DNA from: Corynebacterium qintianiae
Lineage (GTDB): Bacteria; Actinomycetota; Actinomycetes; Mycobacteriales; Mycobacteriaceae
Length of the DNA stretch: 64,000 nt
NCBI RefSeq assembly: GCF_011038645.2
Contig: NZ_CP064955.1
Location: forward strand, 1,116,001 to 1,180,000
Direction of reading: 5' to 3'
Part shown: piece after piece, positions 51,118-60,567 of the stretch
Position numbering within the stretch: position 1 is the stretch's first letter
How the letters are laid out: every line of letters starts with the position of its first letter
Translations under genes and position numbers: made by a program
The notes under the pieces: generated by a model
The model's input: the letters and a program-made list of their open reading frames with translations, nothing else
Database searches by the model: none
Told to the model about the DNA's origin: nothing

Positions 51118-52380
51118 CTACCGGCCGCCGGTCATGTCGTCCCAGCTCGCGACCCAGCCTTCCGCCAGTGGCAGGTCGTGGCCGAGACGCTCGCGTTTGG
51201 TGCGGAGGTACCGGATGTTGTCGTGGGACGGAACGATCTCGATCCTAGTGCGGCCGGCGACGGCCGGCCCGTAGCCGTGGAGCGCCTCGACCTTGTCGGG
51301 GTTGTTGGACAGGATCTGGATTGATTCGAGGCCGAGGTCGGCGAGGATCTGGCCGGCGACGGAGTACTCGCGGGCGTCGACCGGCAGGCCCTGCTCCAGG
51401 TTCGCGTCAACCGTGTCCAGTCCCGCGTCCTGCAGGCGGTAAGCCTCGAGCTTGGCCGCGAGTCCGATGCCGCGGCCCTCGTGGCCCCGCACGTAGACGA
51501 TGACACCGCGGCCGGCCTCCTGGACGCGGCGCATGGATTCGTGAAGTTGCGGGCCGCAGTCGCAGCGTCGCGACGCGAAGACGTCGCCGGTGAGGCATTC
51601 GGAGTGAACGCGGACGAGCACATCTTTCTGATCGGCGACGTCACCGACAACGAGGGCGACGTGCTCGGTGGCATCGACGTCGTTGCGATACCCGTAGGCG
51701 GTGAACTCGCCGAACTCGGTCGGCAAGCGCGTCTGTGTCCGGCGGGTGACGAAGCGCTCGCGGTGGCGCCGGTAGTCGATGAGCTGTTCAATCGAGATCA
51801 TTGCGAGCCCGTGCTCGTCGGCGAAGCGGCGCAGCTCCGGGCCGCGCGCCATGTCGGTGGGATCCTCGGCGGAGACGATTTCACACAGGGCACCCGCTGG
51901 CCGGAGCCCGGCCAGACGCGCGAGATCTACGGTGGCTTCCGTGTGCCCGTCGCGCACGAGCACTCCGCCGGCGCGGGCGCGCAGCGGCACGATATGGCCC
52001 GGGCGGGTGAAGTCTTCCGGCCCGCGCGCGGGATCGGCGAGACGTGTGATGGTCTCGCAGCGGGAGCGTGCGGAGATGCCTGTTGTGCCCGTTGCCGCGT
52101 CGACGGTGACGGTGTAGGCGGTCGCCCGGGCATCCTCGTTACGCGCGACCATCGGCGGGAGGTTGAGCCTGTCGGCATGCTCGTTCTCGAGAGCGACGCA
52201 GACGTAACCGGACGTGTGGCGGACCATGAACGCGACGAGCTCCGGTGTCGCCAGCTCGGCGGCGAAGATGAGGTCGCCCTCGTTCTCCCTGTCCTCGTTG
52301 TCGACGACGACCACGGCCTCACCGCGCGCGATCGCGGCGATCGCGTCCTCGACGCTATCCAGGGAAATCCGCTCACTCAT
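51118..52380 (-). CDS. ribBA: Bifunctional DHBP synthase / GTP cyclohydrolase II
   Basis: A 420-residue fusion. Residues 1-205 make dihydroxybutanone phosphate from ribulose 5-phosphate ([49 protein letters not shown]). Residues 206-420 open GTP: zinc ligands in [20 protein letters not shown], then [26 protein letters not shown] and the C-terminal [12 protein letters not shown]. Both active sites look complete. It lies five bases after ribE and 32 bases before ribH. Confidence 0.98.
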   Translation of the reverse strand: MSERISLDSVEDAIAAIARGEAVVVVDNEDRENEGDLIFAAELATPELVAFMVRHTSGYVCVALENEHADRLNLPPMVARNEDARATAYTVTVDAATGTTGISARSRCETITRLADPARGPEDFTRPGHIVPLRARAGGVLVRDGHTEATVDLARLAGLRPAGALCEIVSAEDPTDMARGPELRRFADEHGLAMISIEQLIDYRRHRERFVTRRTQTRLPTEFGEFTAYGYRNDVDATEHVALVVGDVADQKDVLVRVHSECLTGDVFASRRCDCGPQLHESMRRVQEAGRGVIVYVRGHEGRGIGLAAKLEAYRLQDAGLDTVDANLEQGLPVDAREYSVAGQILADLGLESIQILSNNPDKVEALHGYGPAVAGRTRIEIVPSHDNIRYLRTKRERLGHDLPLAEGWVASWDDMTGGR

Positions 52381-52385
52381 GGCGA

Positions 52386-52979
52386 CTAATGGTAGCCCCC
52401 CACCATCTTCTCTACGTACTTGGCCACGATGTCGACCTCGATGTTGACGTCGTCTCCGATCCCTAGGGCGCCGGCGGTGGTGTCCGCGAGCGTGGTGGGA
52501 ATCAGCGAGACCTCGAAGTCATCCTCCCCGACGGCCGAGACGGTCAAGGACGTCCCGTTAACCGTGATCGAGCCCTTCTCTACGACGTAGCGGGCCAGCC
52601 CGGAGGGCAGTGTGAACCGCACTACCTCCCAGTGTTCCGACGGGGTGCGGGACACGACGCTGGCCACGCCGTCTACATGCCCCTGGACGATGTGCCCGCC
52701 CATGCGCTGCCCGGCGGCAAGCGCGCGCTCGAGGTTGACGCGCGAGCCCTCGGCGTAACCGCCCAGGCGGGAGCGGCTGAGGGTCTCCTGCATCACGTCG
52801 GCGGTGAACACGCCGTCGACAATGTCCACCACAGTCAGGCACACGCCGTCGACAGCGACGGAGTCCCCGTGCGCGGCGTCCCGAGTCACGCGCGGTGCAC
52901 GCACCGCGATGCGTACGGCATCACCCAGCCGTTCTAACCCGACGACCTCACCGACTTCTTCCACTAGGCCTGTAAACAC
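52386..52979 (-). CDS. ribE: Riboflavin synthase (alpha chain)
   Basis: A 197-residue protein made of two similar lumazine-binding barrels: [29 protein letters not shown] with [15 protein letters not shown], then [24 protein letters not shown] with [27 protein letters not shown]. It dismutates two lumazines to riboflavin. The start is GTG 52979, 16 bases inside the end of ribD, so translation is coupled. The gene is called ribC in some corynebacterial annotation. Confidence 0.97.
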   Translation of the reverse strand: MFTGLVEEVGEVVGLERLGDAVRIAVRAPRVTRDAAHGDSVAVDGVCLTVVDIVDGVFTADVMQETLSRSRLGGYAEGSRVNLERALAAGQRMGGHIVQGHVDGVASVVSRTPSEHWEVVRFTLPSGLARYVVEKGSITVNGTSLTVSAVGEDDFEVSLIPTTLADTTAGALGIGDDVNIEVDIVAKYVEKMVGGYH

Positions 52980-53953
52980 GTTCTCTCCATTTCCATCAGT
53001 ACGTCGTTGCCCAGAACGGACACCCCCGTGAGCTCAAATCTCGGCGCGCCCGGCAGGGACTGCGCCAGGGCCCCCGCAAGCACCCCTCGCCCGCCGCCGA
53101 GGAGTAGCGGTGTCGCGTATGCCTGGACGCGGTCGACCACCCCGAGCGCGAGAAAGCTCGTCGTCAAGCTCGCGCCCCCTTCGACGAGCACGTCGCGCGC
53201 CCCCGTTTCCCACAGCGCTCGGAGCGCCTCTTCCGGCGTCGCGTACTGCTCGAATCCGAGGCGCGCCAAGTTTCCATCCGGCACCTTCCGCTTGCCGACG
53301 ACCACCCGACGCGGCTGGTTCTCCCGCAGCGTCCCGTCAGGCCAGCGCGCTGTCAGCGAAGGGTCGTCCGCCAGAGCTGTTCCGGTGCCGACGATGATGG
53401 CGTCGCGCTTGGCGCGGTCCTCGTGGACGTGCTCCCGTGCGGTCGGACCGGTGATCCACTGGCTGGTGCCGTCGGGTGCCGCGGTGAAGCCGTCGACGCT
53501 GGCGGCGAACTTCGCCGTGACCGAGACCCGGCCGTGCCGCACAGAGCTGAGCCACGGCTGCAGCGCGTCGACTCGGTGGGGCTCGTAGCGGACGTCGACG
53601 CCACCCTCACGCAGGTAGTCGGCGCCGCCGGAGGCAACCGGGTTGGGGTCGGCGGTGAGGTAGATAACAGTGGCCACGCCGGCGTCGGCAAGCGCTTGCG
53701 CGCACGGCCCCGTGCGCCCGGTGTGGTTGCACGGCTCGAGCGTGACCACTGCCGTCGCGCCACGGGCCCGCTCACCGGCGGCGTCCAGCGCGTTGACCTC
53801 GGCGTGCGACCCGCCCGCGGGGGACGTGCCGCCGGTCGCGATAACCTCCCACCCCGCGTCGAAGAGTGCGCAGCCGACCGGCGGATTCGGGGAGGTCGTG
53901 CCGCGCACCGCTTCGCCGGCGTCCACGGCCGCGGAGTACTCGAGGGGGATCAA
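52964..53953 (-). CDS. ribD: Riboflavin deaminase/reductase RibD
   Basis: A 329-residue bifunctional enzyme. The N-terminal zinc deaminase has SHAEVNALDAAGERARGATAVVTLEPCNHTGRTGPCAQAL (His, two Cys and the catalytic Glu). The C-terminal half is the NADPH reductase (VTAKFAASVDGFTAAPDGTSQWITG, then DVLVEGGASLTTSFLA). It begins at TTG 53953, overlapping the rpe stop by four bases (TTGA), a weak start that would couple flavin synthesis to rpe translation. No FMN riboswitch can fit ahead of it because the genes overlap. Confidence 0.97.
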   Translation of the reverse strand: MIPLEYSAAVDAGEAVRGTTSPNPPVGCALFDAGWEVIATGGTSPAGGSHAEVNALDAAGERARGATAVVTLEPCNHTGRTGPCAQALADAGVATVIYLTADPNPVASGGADYLREGGVDVRYEPHRVDALQPWLSSVRHGRVSVTAKFAASVDGFTAAPDGTSQWITGPTAREHVHEDRAKRDAIIVGTGTALADDPSLTARWPDGTLRENQPRRVVVGKRKVPDGNLARLGFEQYATPEEALRALWETGARDVLVEGGASLTTSFLALGVVDRVQAYATPLLLGGGRGVLAGALAQSLPGAPRFELTGVSVLGNDVLMEMERTCLQA

Positions 53954-54606
53954 CGCGCCTGCTCGGCGAGAAGCCGCAGGTTCTCCACCGCCGCCGCCGG
54001 GTCATCCTTGCCGAAGACGGCCGATCCCGCCACGAAGGACTCCACCCCGGCCGCGGCGGCATGGGCGATGGTGGTCTCGGCGATTCCGCCGTCGATGGCG
54101 ATGATGGTGCCCAGCCCGGCCTCGGCGATGCGGTCACGCAGCACACGGACCTTGTCCAGCACCTCGGGCATAAACTTCTGGCCGCCGAAACCCGGCTCGA
54201 CGCTCATGATCATCACTTCTTCGAACAGCTCGAGGTCGTCAAGGTAGGGCTCGATGGAGGTACCCGGCTTGACGGCGAAACCGGCCTGTACGCCCAAGTC
54301 GTGGGCCTGTCGCGCCGCCCCGACGTGGTCGCTGGTGGCCTCGACGTGGAACACGAGGCGGTCACCGCCGGCTCCCACGTACGTCTCAAACCACTTCTCC
54401 GGCTGTTCGATCATCAGGTGCATGTCTAAGAATTGTTCGGTCACATTGTTGACGGCCTTGGTCACGTCCGGCCCGAACGACAGGTTGGGCACGAAGTGGC
54501 CGTCCATGATGTCGACGTGGATGAGGTCGGCGTTGGCCACCTTGCGCACGTCGCTGCCCAGCGCCGCGTAGTCGGCGGCGAGGATGGAGGGAGCGATGTA
54601 GATCAT
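53950..54606 (-). CDS. rpe: Ribulose-phosphate 3-epimerase
   Basis: A 218-residue TIM-barrel enzyme interconverting ribulose 5-phosphate and xylulose 5-phosphate. Motifs: APSILAADYAALGSDVRKV, ADLIHVDIMDGHFVPNLSFGPDVTKAV near residue 30, MHLMIEQPEKWF, IMSVEPGFGGQKFMPEVLDKV near 140 and IAIDGGI near 175. Ribulose 5-phosphate is also the substrate of RibBA, so rpe at the head of the rib genes makes metabolic sense. TAGGGT seven bases before the ATG predicts a leaderless mRNA. Confidence 0.97.
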   Translation of the reverse strand: MIYIAPSILAADYAALGSDVRKVANADLIHVDIMDGHFVPNLSFGPDVTKAVNNVTEQFLDMHLMIEQPEKWFETYVGAGGDRLVFHVEATSDHVGAARQAHDLGVQAGFAVKPGTSIEPYLDDLELFEEVMIMSVEPGFGGQKFMPEVLDKVRVLRDRIAEAGLGTIIAIDGGIAETTIAHAAAAGVESFVAGSAVFGKDDPAAAVENLRLLAEQAR

Positions 54607-54613
54607 GGACCCC

Positions 54614-54619
54614 ACCCTA
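54614..54619 (-). promoter_or_regulatory. -10 box of rpe overlapping the rsmB stop
   Basis: Minus-strand TAGGGT (54619-54614) begins with the rsmB stop TAG and ends seven bases before the rpe ATG. Confidence 0.4.
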
Positions 54620-56050
54620 CTTTTTCCGCAGTACCGCAAGGAACATCGCGTCGGTACCGTGGCGGTGCGGCCACATCTGCACGCTCTTTTCGCTGCCCGT
54701 GTTCTCCATGCCCGGCACGAACTCGCTCGCGTCAAGTTCCTCGACATCCCCGGCAGCGAGGACCCCGTCCACGACGCTGCGGGTTTCACGCAGATCCGGC
54801 GAGCAGGTCGAATACACCACGACACCGCCGGGCTTGGCCAGGTGGACCGCCGACTCCAGCAGCTCGCGTTGTAGCACCGCGAGCTGGGAGATCTCGTCTT
54901 CCGACTTTTTCCACCGGGCTTCGGGGCGGCGGCGCAGGGCGCCGAGGCCGGAGCAGGGGGCGTCGACAAGCACGCGGTCGTAGCCTGGCTCGAGGCCGGG
55001 GTCGCGGCCGTCCGCCACGGTGACCGTCACAGGCAGGCCCCCGACCGACTTGCGGATGAGCTCGGCGCGGTGCTCGCTGACCTCGACTGCGTCCACACGC
55101 GCGCCCTCAATGCCAGCGAGCGAACCGAGGAGCGCGGCCTTGCCGCCCGGGCCCGCGCAGAGGTCGAGCCAGCGGCCGCCGTCGTCGTCCACCGGCACTT
55201 CGGCGGCGGCGCGGGCGATGAGCTGGGAGCCCTCGTCTTGGACGCCGGCGAGCCCGTCTCGCACCGGTTCAAGCTTGCCCGGGTCACCCTCCGGCAGGTA
55301 GACGGCGTAGGGAGAGTACGTTCCCTCGTCGCCGCCCGTGACGGCGGCGAGCTCCGCGGCCGAGATTTCACCGGGCCGCGCCACGAGGTGGACGACCGGG
55401 CGCTCGGAGTCGGCGGCGAGCGCCTCCTCGAGTTCATTGGGGCCGAGCACCTGCTGGAACGAGCGCGCAATCCACTCGGGGTGGGCGGTGCGGAACGCTA
55501 TGGCCGCGACAGGGTCGTGGGGCGCCAGAGACTGCATCCACTGATCGGCCGGTTTGCGGGCGATACTGCGCAGGATTGCGTTGACGAAGCCCTTCGCCTT
55601 CACGGTGCCAGCCGCCTCCACGAGGCGAACCGAAGTATCCACCGCCGCGTGGGCGTCCACGCGCGTGTACATCAGCTGGTATGCGCCCAGCCTGAGCGCC
55701 GCGAGTACTTCGGGGGCGATCTCACCCAGTGCGCGCGAGGAGCATTCCGCGATGACGGCGTCGAGCACACCCTGGGTACGCAGAGTGCCGTAGGCCAACT
55801 CCGTTGCGAAGGCGGCGTCTCGGCCGGTGACCTTGCGCTCGCGCAAAAGTTTCGGCAGCACCAGGTTGGCGAACGCGTCATCCGCCTCCACGCGGCGCAC
55901 GACGTCGAAGGCAGCCTCGCGCGCGCCGTCGCCAATGCGGGCGGGCTTGCTTGCCGACGCTCGCCCAGCGCCCCGGTTCTTCACGCCAGCAGGCGTGTTC
56001 TGCGGCTCTGCCCGGCGTCCCGCCGCGCGTGATCTAAACCCTCCGCTCAT
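54617..56050 (-). CDS. rsmB: 16S rRNA m5C967 methyltransferase RsmB (Fmu)
   Basis: A 477-residue protein with a basic N-terminal tail (about 40 residues), a NusB-like domain (residues about 45-170, AAFDVVRRVEADDAFANLVLPKLLRERKVTGRDAAFATELAYGTLR), and a SAM methyltransferase domain: WLDLCAGPGGKAALLGSLA near 290, VDAPCSGLGALRRRPEARWKKSE with one catalytic cysteine, and YSTCSPDLRET with the other. The start ATG overlaps the fmt TGA by four bases. Confidence 0.96.
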   Translation of the reverse strand: MSGGFRSRAAGRRAEPQNTPAGVKNRGAGRASASKPARIGDGAREAAFDVVRRVEADDAFANLVLPKLLRERKVTGRDAAFATELAYGTLRTQGVLDAVIAECSSRALGEIAPEVLAALRLGAYQLMYTRVDAHAAVDTSVRLVEAAGTVKAKGFVNAILRSIARKPADQWMQSLAPHDPVAAIAFRTAHPEWIARSFQQVLGPNELEEALAADSERPVVHLVARPGEISAAELAAVTGGDEGTYSPYAVYLPEGDPGKLEPVRDGLAGVQDEGSQLIARAAAEVPVDDDGGRWLDLCAGPGGKAALLGSLAGIEGARVDAVEVSEHRAELIRKSVGGLPVTVTVADGRDPGLEPGYDRVLVDAPCSGLGALRRRPEARWKKSEDEISQLAVLQRELLESAVHLAKPGGVVVYSTCSPDLRETRSVVDGVLAAGDVEELDASEFVPGMENTGSEKSVQMWPHRHGTDAMFLAVLRKK

Positions 56051-56970
56051 GAAAACACGATCCCTTCCGTCTCCTTGAGCCCGCGCGCCCAGTCGGCGGC
56101 GGACATCATCTTCTTGCCGGGCGGCTGGATGCGGGTGAGCCGGACATCCGCTGTGGCGGTGCCCACGAGCACCTCATCCTTGGAGGCGGAGACCTGACCC
56201 GGGGCTAGGCTGCCTCCCCCAGTGATCTCCACCGGGCCGAGTTTGACGCGCTCGGGACCGAGACTGGTCCACGCGCCGGGGCCCGGTGTGTGAGCGCGGA
56301 TTGCACGCTCGATGAATTCTGCGTCCGCGCCCCAGTCGACTCGGGCGTCGCCGCTCGAAATTTTCGGCGCGTACGTGCCCTCCTCGGGCTGCTTCACAGC
56401 CGTAACCGTGCCCCGCTCCAAGCCGGTCATTGTTTCCACGAGCAGGTCTGCACCGGAGTGGGCGAGGCGGGTCAACAGGTCGTCTGCGGTGTCGGTGGGG
56501 TGGATCGGCTCGTGGATGTGGCCCAGGATGTCACCAGTATCCAGACCCTTGTCAATGCGGAAGGTCGTCGCGCCTGTGTCCGTGTCACCGCTTTTTATGG
56601 CGGACTGCACCGGCGCGGCCCCGCGCCAGCGCGGGAGCAGCGAGAAGTGGAGGTTCACCCAACCGTGCGCGGCGATCCCGAGCATGTCCTCGGGGACGAG
56701 GTTGCCGTAGGCGACAACCGGGATCGCGTCGGGACCAATCTCGCGCAGCACCCGCCGGATCTCTTCGTTGCCTTTGAGGGAGTCCGGCGTGAGCACCTCA
56801 ATGCCGTGCTGTTGAGCAAGCTGCCTGACGGGAGAGGGGTGCAAGGTCCGCCCGCGTCCCTTGCGTGCGTCGGGGCGGGTGAGGACGGCGGCCACCTCGT
56901 GCTCAGACGCAATGAGTTTGTTCAGGGCGACGACGGCGGGCTCGGGTGTCCCGGCGAAAACGAGTCGCAT
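56047..56970 (-). CDS. fmt: Methionyl-tRNA formyltransferase
   Basis: A 307-residue enzyme formylating initiator Met-tRNA. Motifs: MRLVFAGTPEPAVVALNKLIASEH at the start, NLHFSLLPRWRGAAPVQSAIKSGDTDTGATTFRID near residue 108 with the catalytic Asn-His-Asp set, and the C-terminal OB-fold. AAGGAGG precedes ATG 56970. It lies 14 bases after def, whose product removes the formyl group again, the usual pairing. Confidence 0.97.
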   Translation of the reverse strand: MRLVFAGTPEPAVVALNKLIASEHEVAAVLTRPDARKGRGRTLHPSPVRQLAQQHGIEVLTPDSLKGNEEIRRVLREIGPDAIPVVAYGNLVPEDMLGIAAHGWVNLHFSLLPRWRGAAPVQSAIKSGDTDTGATTFRIDKGLDTGDILGHIHEPIHPTDTADDLLTRLAHSGADLLVETMTGLERGTVTAVKQPEEGTYAPKISSGDARVDWGADAEFIERAIRAHTPGPGAWTSLGPERVKLGPVEITGGGSLAPGQVSASKDEVLVGTATADVRLTRIQPPGKKMMSAADWARGLKETEGIVFS

Positions 56971-56984
56971 GTTTTTCTCCTCCT

Positions 56985-57485
56985 TTACTTCTGCTGGAAC
57001 CAGTCGGCGCCGCGGACCATCGCCATGGCTTCCTTGCGGGCCTCGGGCTCCATTCGGCGCATGAACATGACCCCGTCCAGATGGTCGGTTTCGTGCTGGA
57101 TGCAACGCGCCAGAAGCCCGGTGCCACGGATGACGAGCGGGAGGCCGTGCATGTCCCGGCCTGTGACCATCACGCTGTTGTGGCGGGTGACTGTTCCGCT
57201 GACCCCGGGGACCGAGAGGCAACCCTCGGCGCCGACCTGCATGTCTTGCCCGGCGGGCACCCACTCGGGGTTGACGATGTGGCCACGCAGCCCCTGGCAG
57301 TCGAACACGAACACTCTCGAGGACAGACCGACCTGGTTGGCGGCGAGGCCGACGCCGCCGGCGTCGTCCATCGTCTCGAGCATGTCGGCGACCAGCGCGC
57401 GCAGCGAGTCGTCGAAACGCGTCACGGGCGCGGCCACGGAGTTCAGCACAGGGTCGCCGAACAAGCGGATAACACGTACAGCCAT
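56985..57485 (-). CDS. def: Peptide deformylase
   Basis: A 166-residue metalloprotease removing the formyl group from new proteins. The three motifs are GGVGLAANQVGLSSRVF near residue 44, EGCLSVPGVSG near 88 and QHETDHLDGVMF near 130, with the metal bound by that Cys and two His. TACACT (57499-57494 on the minus strand) ends eight bases before the ATG and predicts a leaderless mRNA. Confidence 0.97.
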   Translation of the reverse strand: MAVRVIRLFGDPVLNSVAAPVTRFDDSLRALVADMLETMDDAGGVGLAANQVGLSSRVFVFDCQGLRGHIVNPEWVPAGQDMQVGAEGCLSVPGVSGTVTRHNSVMVTGRDMHGLPLVIRGTGLLARCIQHETDHLDGVMFMRRMEPEARKEAMAMVRGADWFQQK

Positions 57486-57527
57486 GGTTTCCGAGTGTAC
57501 TTGCCGTCCCGGGCGCCAATTCCTTGG

Positions 57528-59543
57528 TTAACCGATGTGCACGGGATCGACCTGGATGCGCAGCGGGGCTTCTTGCTTGCGCGCTGCCCGGCTAGCGGCG
57601 GCCGCGCGCAAGGCAAGCCCCAGCTCTGCGCGTCCGACGAGCGGGCTGCGCACCAGCATGCGCTGCGCTGGTCCGAGCCCGTGCAGGTCCCACTCCCCCG
57701 GTAGCTCCACGCCCGGCGGGAGGTCGACGGGGCCGAGGGCCTCGGCGTGGGCGGGGAGCTCGGCGTGGGCGAAGAAGTCCTCGAGGGCCTCGCGGGGCGC
57801 GTCCACGACGGCGACGTGGACCGCGGGCGGGAAGCGGGCGTCCCTGCGCTGGCCCAGCTCGAGGGCGGCATGGCCTGGCACGTCCCACCGGATGAGGTGC
57901 TGCACCACCGGCAGCGACGGTTCCGCGACGACGACGACTTCCCCGTCGTGTTCGGCGGCGTCGACGAGCGTGCACGCCGCAAGCCACTTCTCGAAGGTCT
58001 CCTCCGTTGCGCGCAGGTCGGGCCGACCGAGCAGCGCCCACGTGTCCAGCAGCACGGCAGCGCCGTACCCGCCGCCGGCGACGGCCGGTTCGGCACCGGG
58101 TGTAGCAACGACGATGGCTGGGGCGCGCGGCACCTCATCCACGATCCGTTCTCCCCACGATGTGCGCACGCGGTGCTTCGGAAAGGCCCGGCCCAGCTCC
58201 TCGGCAGTGCGCTCCGTGCCGAGCACCACCGCGCGCAGCCTCCGCGAGCCGCACGCCGGACACACGTGCGCTGCGTCCATGCGCCCGCACCAGCGGCACG
58301 TCGGCGCGGCGGCGTCTCCCCCCGAGGGCAGGCTCATCGGCCCGTTGCACCAGCGGCACCGCGCCGGAGTCCGGCACGACCCGCAGGCCAGAGACTGCAC
58401 GTACCCGGAGCGCGGCACCTGGAAAAGCACGGGCGCGCCGCGCTCCAGTGCTTTCGCGGCCGCCTGGAACGCCACCGACGGCATCCGGGCCTCACGCGCG
58501 CGGGGGTCGCGCTCCAGGGCGAAGTCCGAGTCGCCGGCGGCGTGGATCAACGGGGCGCGCATGCGCAGCGTGCTTCTCGACGCCACCAGCTCGTGCATCC
58601 ACCCGGATTCGACGAGCAGCTGAGCCTCCGCGGTGCGCGAGTGCCCGCCGATGATCAGCGACGCCTTTTCGAGCGCGGCGCGCGTGGTCAACACCTCGCG
58701 CGCGTGGACGTAGGGCGCCCGCGGGTCGACGAGCGACTCGTCGCCGTCGTGCATGAGCACCATGAGCTTCACGCCGGTGACGGGCGCGAACGCCGCCGAG
58801 CGCGTGCCGACGACGAGTCGGCCCTGGCCGTGGAGGATGGACAAGTAGCGCGAGTAACGCGCCTGCGGACCTTGCGACGCGGTGAGCGTGGTGATCTGCC
58901 GCGGGCCCACCAGAACCCGCAACGCCGCCTCGCACGCCTCGACATCGCGCTGGTCCGGCACGACGATCAGCACGCCAGCGCCGCCGGCCGCGACTTTGGC
59001 CGCCAGCGCCGCCACGGGTTGGGCCCACCGCTCCCCCGGTGCCACCTGCCAGGCGGCGCGGGCGAGCCTGCCGCCAAGGACGGCGTCGACGAAAGACTCG
59101 CCGTACTCGTATGTGCTCCACGCGGACAAGTCGGGTTCCGCAGTCTCCCCCAGCTCGCCCCACGGGGTGCTGGTGTCGGTCTCCTCCGCCTTCGCGTGCC
59201 GCGCCGGGATCGCCGCGCGGTAAATGTCCGAGCGGATGCCGGCGTAGCGCGCGCTGAGGGCGTCGACAAGCGTGCGCATGCGCTGCGGTGCAACCACCTC
59301 CGCACTGATGACGCGCTCGATGAAACGCAACGCACCCTCGTGCTCGGAGGTTGAGCGGCGCTCGAGGACAATGGCGTCAACCAGCCGGCCGGCGAAGCGG
59401 ATGCGCACCCTCACGCCCGGCACGGCCGCGGAAGAATCAGCTTCGGTGACGAGGTAGTCGAACACCCTGTCCAGGTGAGCCAGGCCCAGAAGCGGAAGCA
59501 CCCGCGCGACCGGGTGAACGGCAGCTGCGGGTGATTCGGTCAT
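57528..59543 (-). CDS. priA: PriA-like primosomal protein without intact helicase motifs
   Basis: A 671-residue protein. The N-terminal DNA-binding part is PVARVLPLLGLAHLDRVFDYLV...GVRVRIRFAGRLVDAIVLERRS; the zinc-binding insert has four CxxC pairs (CGSCRTPARCRWC, CRWCGRMDAAHVCPACG). Where E. coli PriA has the Walker A GxxGSGKT this protein reads AWQVAPGERWAQ, and the DEEH box is HDGDESL, so ATPase activity is probably lost; actinobacterial PriA proteins are known for lacking a detectable helicase domain. TAGAAT eight bases before ATG 59543 predicts a leaderless start. Confidence 0.93.
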   Translation of the reverse strand: MTESPAAAVHPVARVLPLLGLAHLDRVFDYLVTEADSSAAVPGVRVRIRFAGRLVDAIVLERRSTSEHEGALRFIERVISAEVVAPQRMRTLVDALSARYAGIRSDIYRAAIPARHAKAEETDTSTPWGELGETAEPDLSAWSTYEYGESFVDAVLGGRLARAAWQVAPGERWAQPVAALAAKVAAGGAGVLIVVPDQRDVEACEAALRVLVGPRQITTLTASQGPQARYSRYLSILHGQGRLVVGTRSAAFAPVTGVKLMVLMHDGDESLVDPRAPYVHAREVLTTRAALEKASLIIGGHSRTAEAQLLVESGWMHELVASRSTLRMRAPLIHAAGDSDFALERDPRAREARMPSVAFQAAAKALERGAPVLFQVPRSGYVQSLACGSCRTPARCRWCNGPMSLPSGGDAAAPTCRWCGRMDAAHVCPACGSRRLRAVVLGTERTAEELGRAFPKHRVRTSWGERIVDEVPRAPAIVVATPGAEPAVAGGGYGAAVLLDTWALLGRPDLRATEETFEKWLAACTLVDAAEHDGEVVVVAEPSLPVVQHLIRWDVPGHAALELGQRRDARFPPAVHVAVVDAPREALEDFFAHAELPAHAEALGPVDLPPGVELPGEWDLHGLGPAQRMLVRSPLVGRAELGLALRAAAASRAARKQEAPLRIQVDPVHIG

Positions 59544-59566
59544 GGGGCCATATTCTAGCCCGGCCG

Positions 59567-60466
59567 CTAATTCTGCTCGGCAGACGTGACGCGGATGAGC
59601 GTGTTCCACGGGTCCTCGAAGGAGAGGGTCCGGCCGTCGTGGCGTGTGGGCAGCCCGTGGTCTTTCAGACGGGCGGCGAGCGCGGAGAGGTCCTCATCGC
59701 GCGGGACGTCGATGTCGACACGGCCCAGGCCCAGGGCCGCCGCGCGCGGACCCGCGCCTAGGCTGTTCCAGGTGTTTAGTGCGATGTGGTGGTGGTAGCC
59801 GCCGGCGGAGACGAAAAGCGCCGAGCCAAGCTCGCCCATGACCTCGAACCCGAGGGTTTTCACGTAGAAGTCGCGCGCCGTGTCAATGTTGCCCACCTGC
59901 AGGTGGACGTGGCCGAGGGTGCCGGACAGCGCTACGGGTGCCGCGGGGGCGTGATCTTGCAGGAAAGCGTTCGGGTCGAGCGGGTCGGTCGCCAGTGCAT
60001 AGAGGCCGGAGGGGTCGCGCACCCACTCGTCGCGCGGGCGGTCGACGTAGAGCTCGACGCCGTTGCCCTCAGGGTCATCGAAGTAGAATGCCTCGCTGTA
60101 GATGTGGTCCGCGCTGCCTGTGAAGTTGCGGGGGTACTTGGAGGCGACGGCAGCGACGGAGGCGGCGAGCAGCTCGGCCGTCGGGAAGAGCACGGCGGTG
60201 TGGAACAGGCCGGCGTCACGGCGGCTCGGGGATGGCAGGTTCGGCTCGCGGCGCATGGTCATGACCTCGGTGCCGTTCAGGCCGAGCGTTGCGGTCTCTC
60301 CGCCCTGCTCCGTGACCTCGAGGCCGACACCGTCATGGTAGAAGCGGACCATCGTGTCAATGTCCCGCACGAGCAGCTCGACTGCGCCCATGCTGAGGTC
60401 GGCGGGAAGCAGGTCGTCGGGGTTGCGCTTGATTAGTGAATCTGGGTGGGGTGCCTGGGTGAACAT
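59567..60466 (-). CDS. VOC-family dioxygenase-like protein (CatE type)
   Basis: A 299-residue protein with two glyoxalase/VOC repeats: MGAVELLVRDIDTMVRFYHDGVGLEVTEQ near residue 26 with LFHTAVLFP, and GHVHLQVGNIDTARDFYVKTLGFEVM near 182 with YHHHIALNTWNS. His and Glu residues for one metal site are visible. The closest type is the catechol-2,3-dioxygenase/YwbC-CatE group, which opens quinols or catechols, but the substrate is not shown. GGAGGAG lies seven bases before the ATG. Promoter and operator are described at 60496-60533. Confidence 0.87.
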   Translation of the reverse strand: MFTQAPHPDSLIKRNPDDLLPADLSMGAVELLVRDIDTMVRFYHDGVGLEVTEQGGETATLGLNGTEVMTMRREPNLPSPSRRDAGLFHTAVLFPTAELLAASVAAVASKYPRNFTGSADHIYSEAFYFDDPEGNGVELYVDRPRDEWVRDPSGLYALATDPLDPNAFLQDHAPAAPVALSGTLGHVHLQVGNIDTARDFYVKTLGFEVMGELGSALFVSAGGYHHHIALNTWNSLGAGPRAAALGLGRVDIDVPRDEDLSALAARLKDHGLPTRHDGRTLSFEDPWNTLIRVTSAEQN

Positions 60467-60495
60467 GCGGGTCTCCTCCGGTTTTTAGTTGCGTT

Positions 60496-60533
60496 GTGAA
60501 GTAAATACTAGCCAGTAATAGTTCACTGCGCAA
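60496..60533 (-). promoter_or_regulatory. Promoter and palindromic operator of the VOC gene
   Basis: On the minus strand TTGCGC (60533-60528) and TAGTAT (60510-60505) are exactly 17 bases apart. Over them lies a palindrome with outer arms GTGAA (60496-60500) and TTCAC (60522-60526) and inner arms TACT (60506-60509) and AGTA (60514-60517) about AGCC. A repressor here would block the promoter. Confidence 0.6.
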
Positions 60534-60567
60534 GTGTTGACGCAGCCCGTTCACTTCTCCCGTGAGA

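Noticed and set aside
53940-53960. Possible FMN riboswitch ahead of the rib operon
   Set aside because: ribD overlaps rpe by four bases, so there is no leader in which it could fit.
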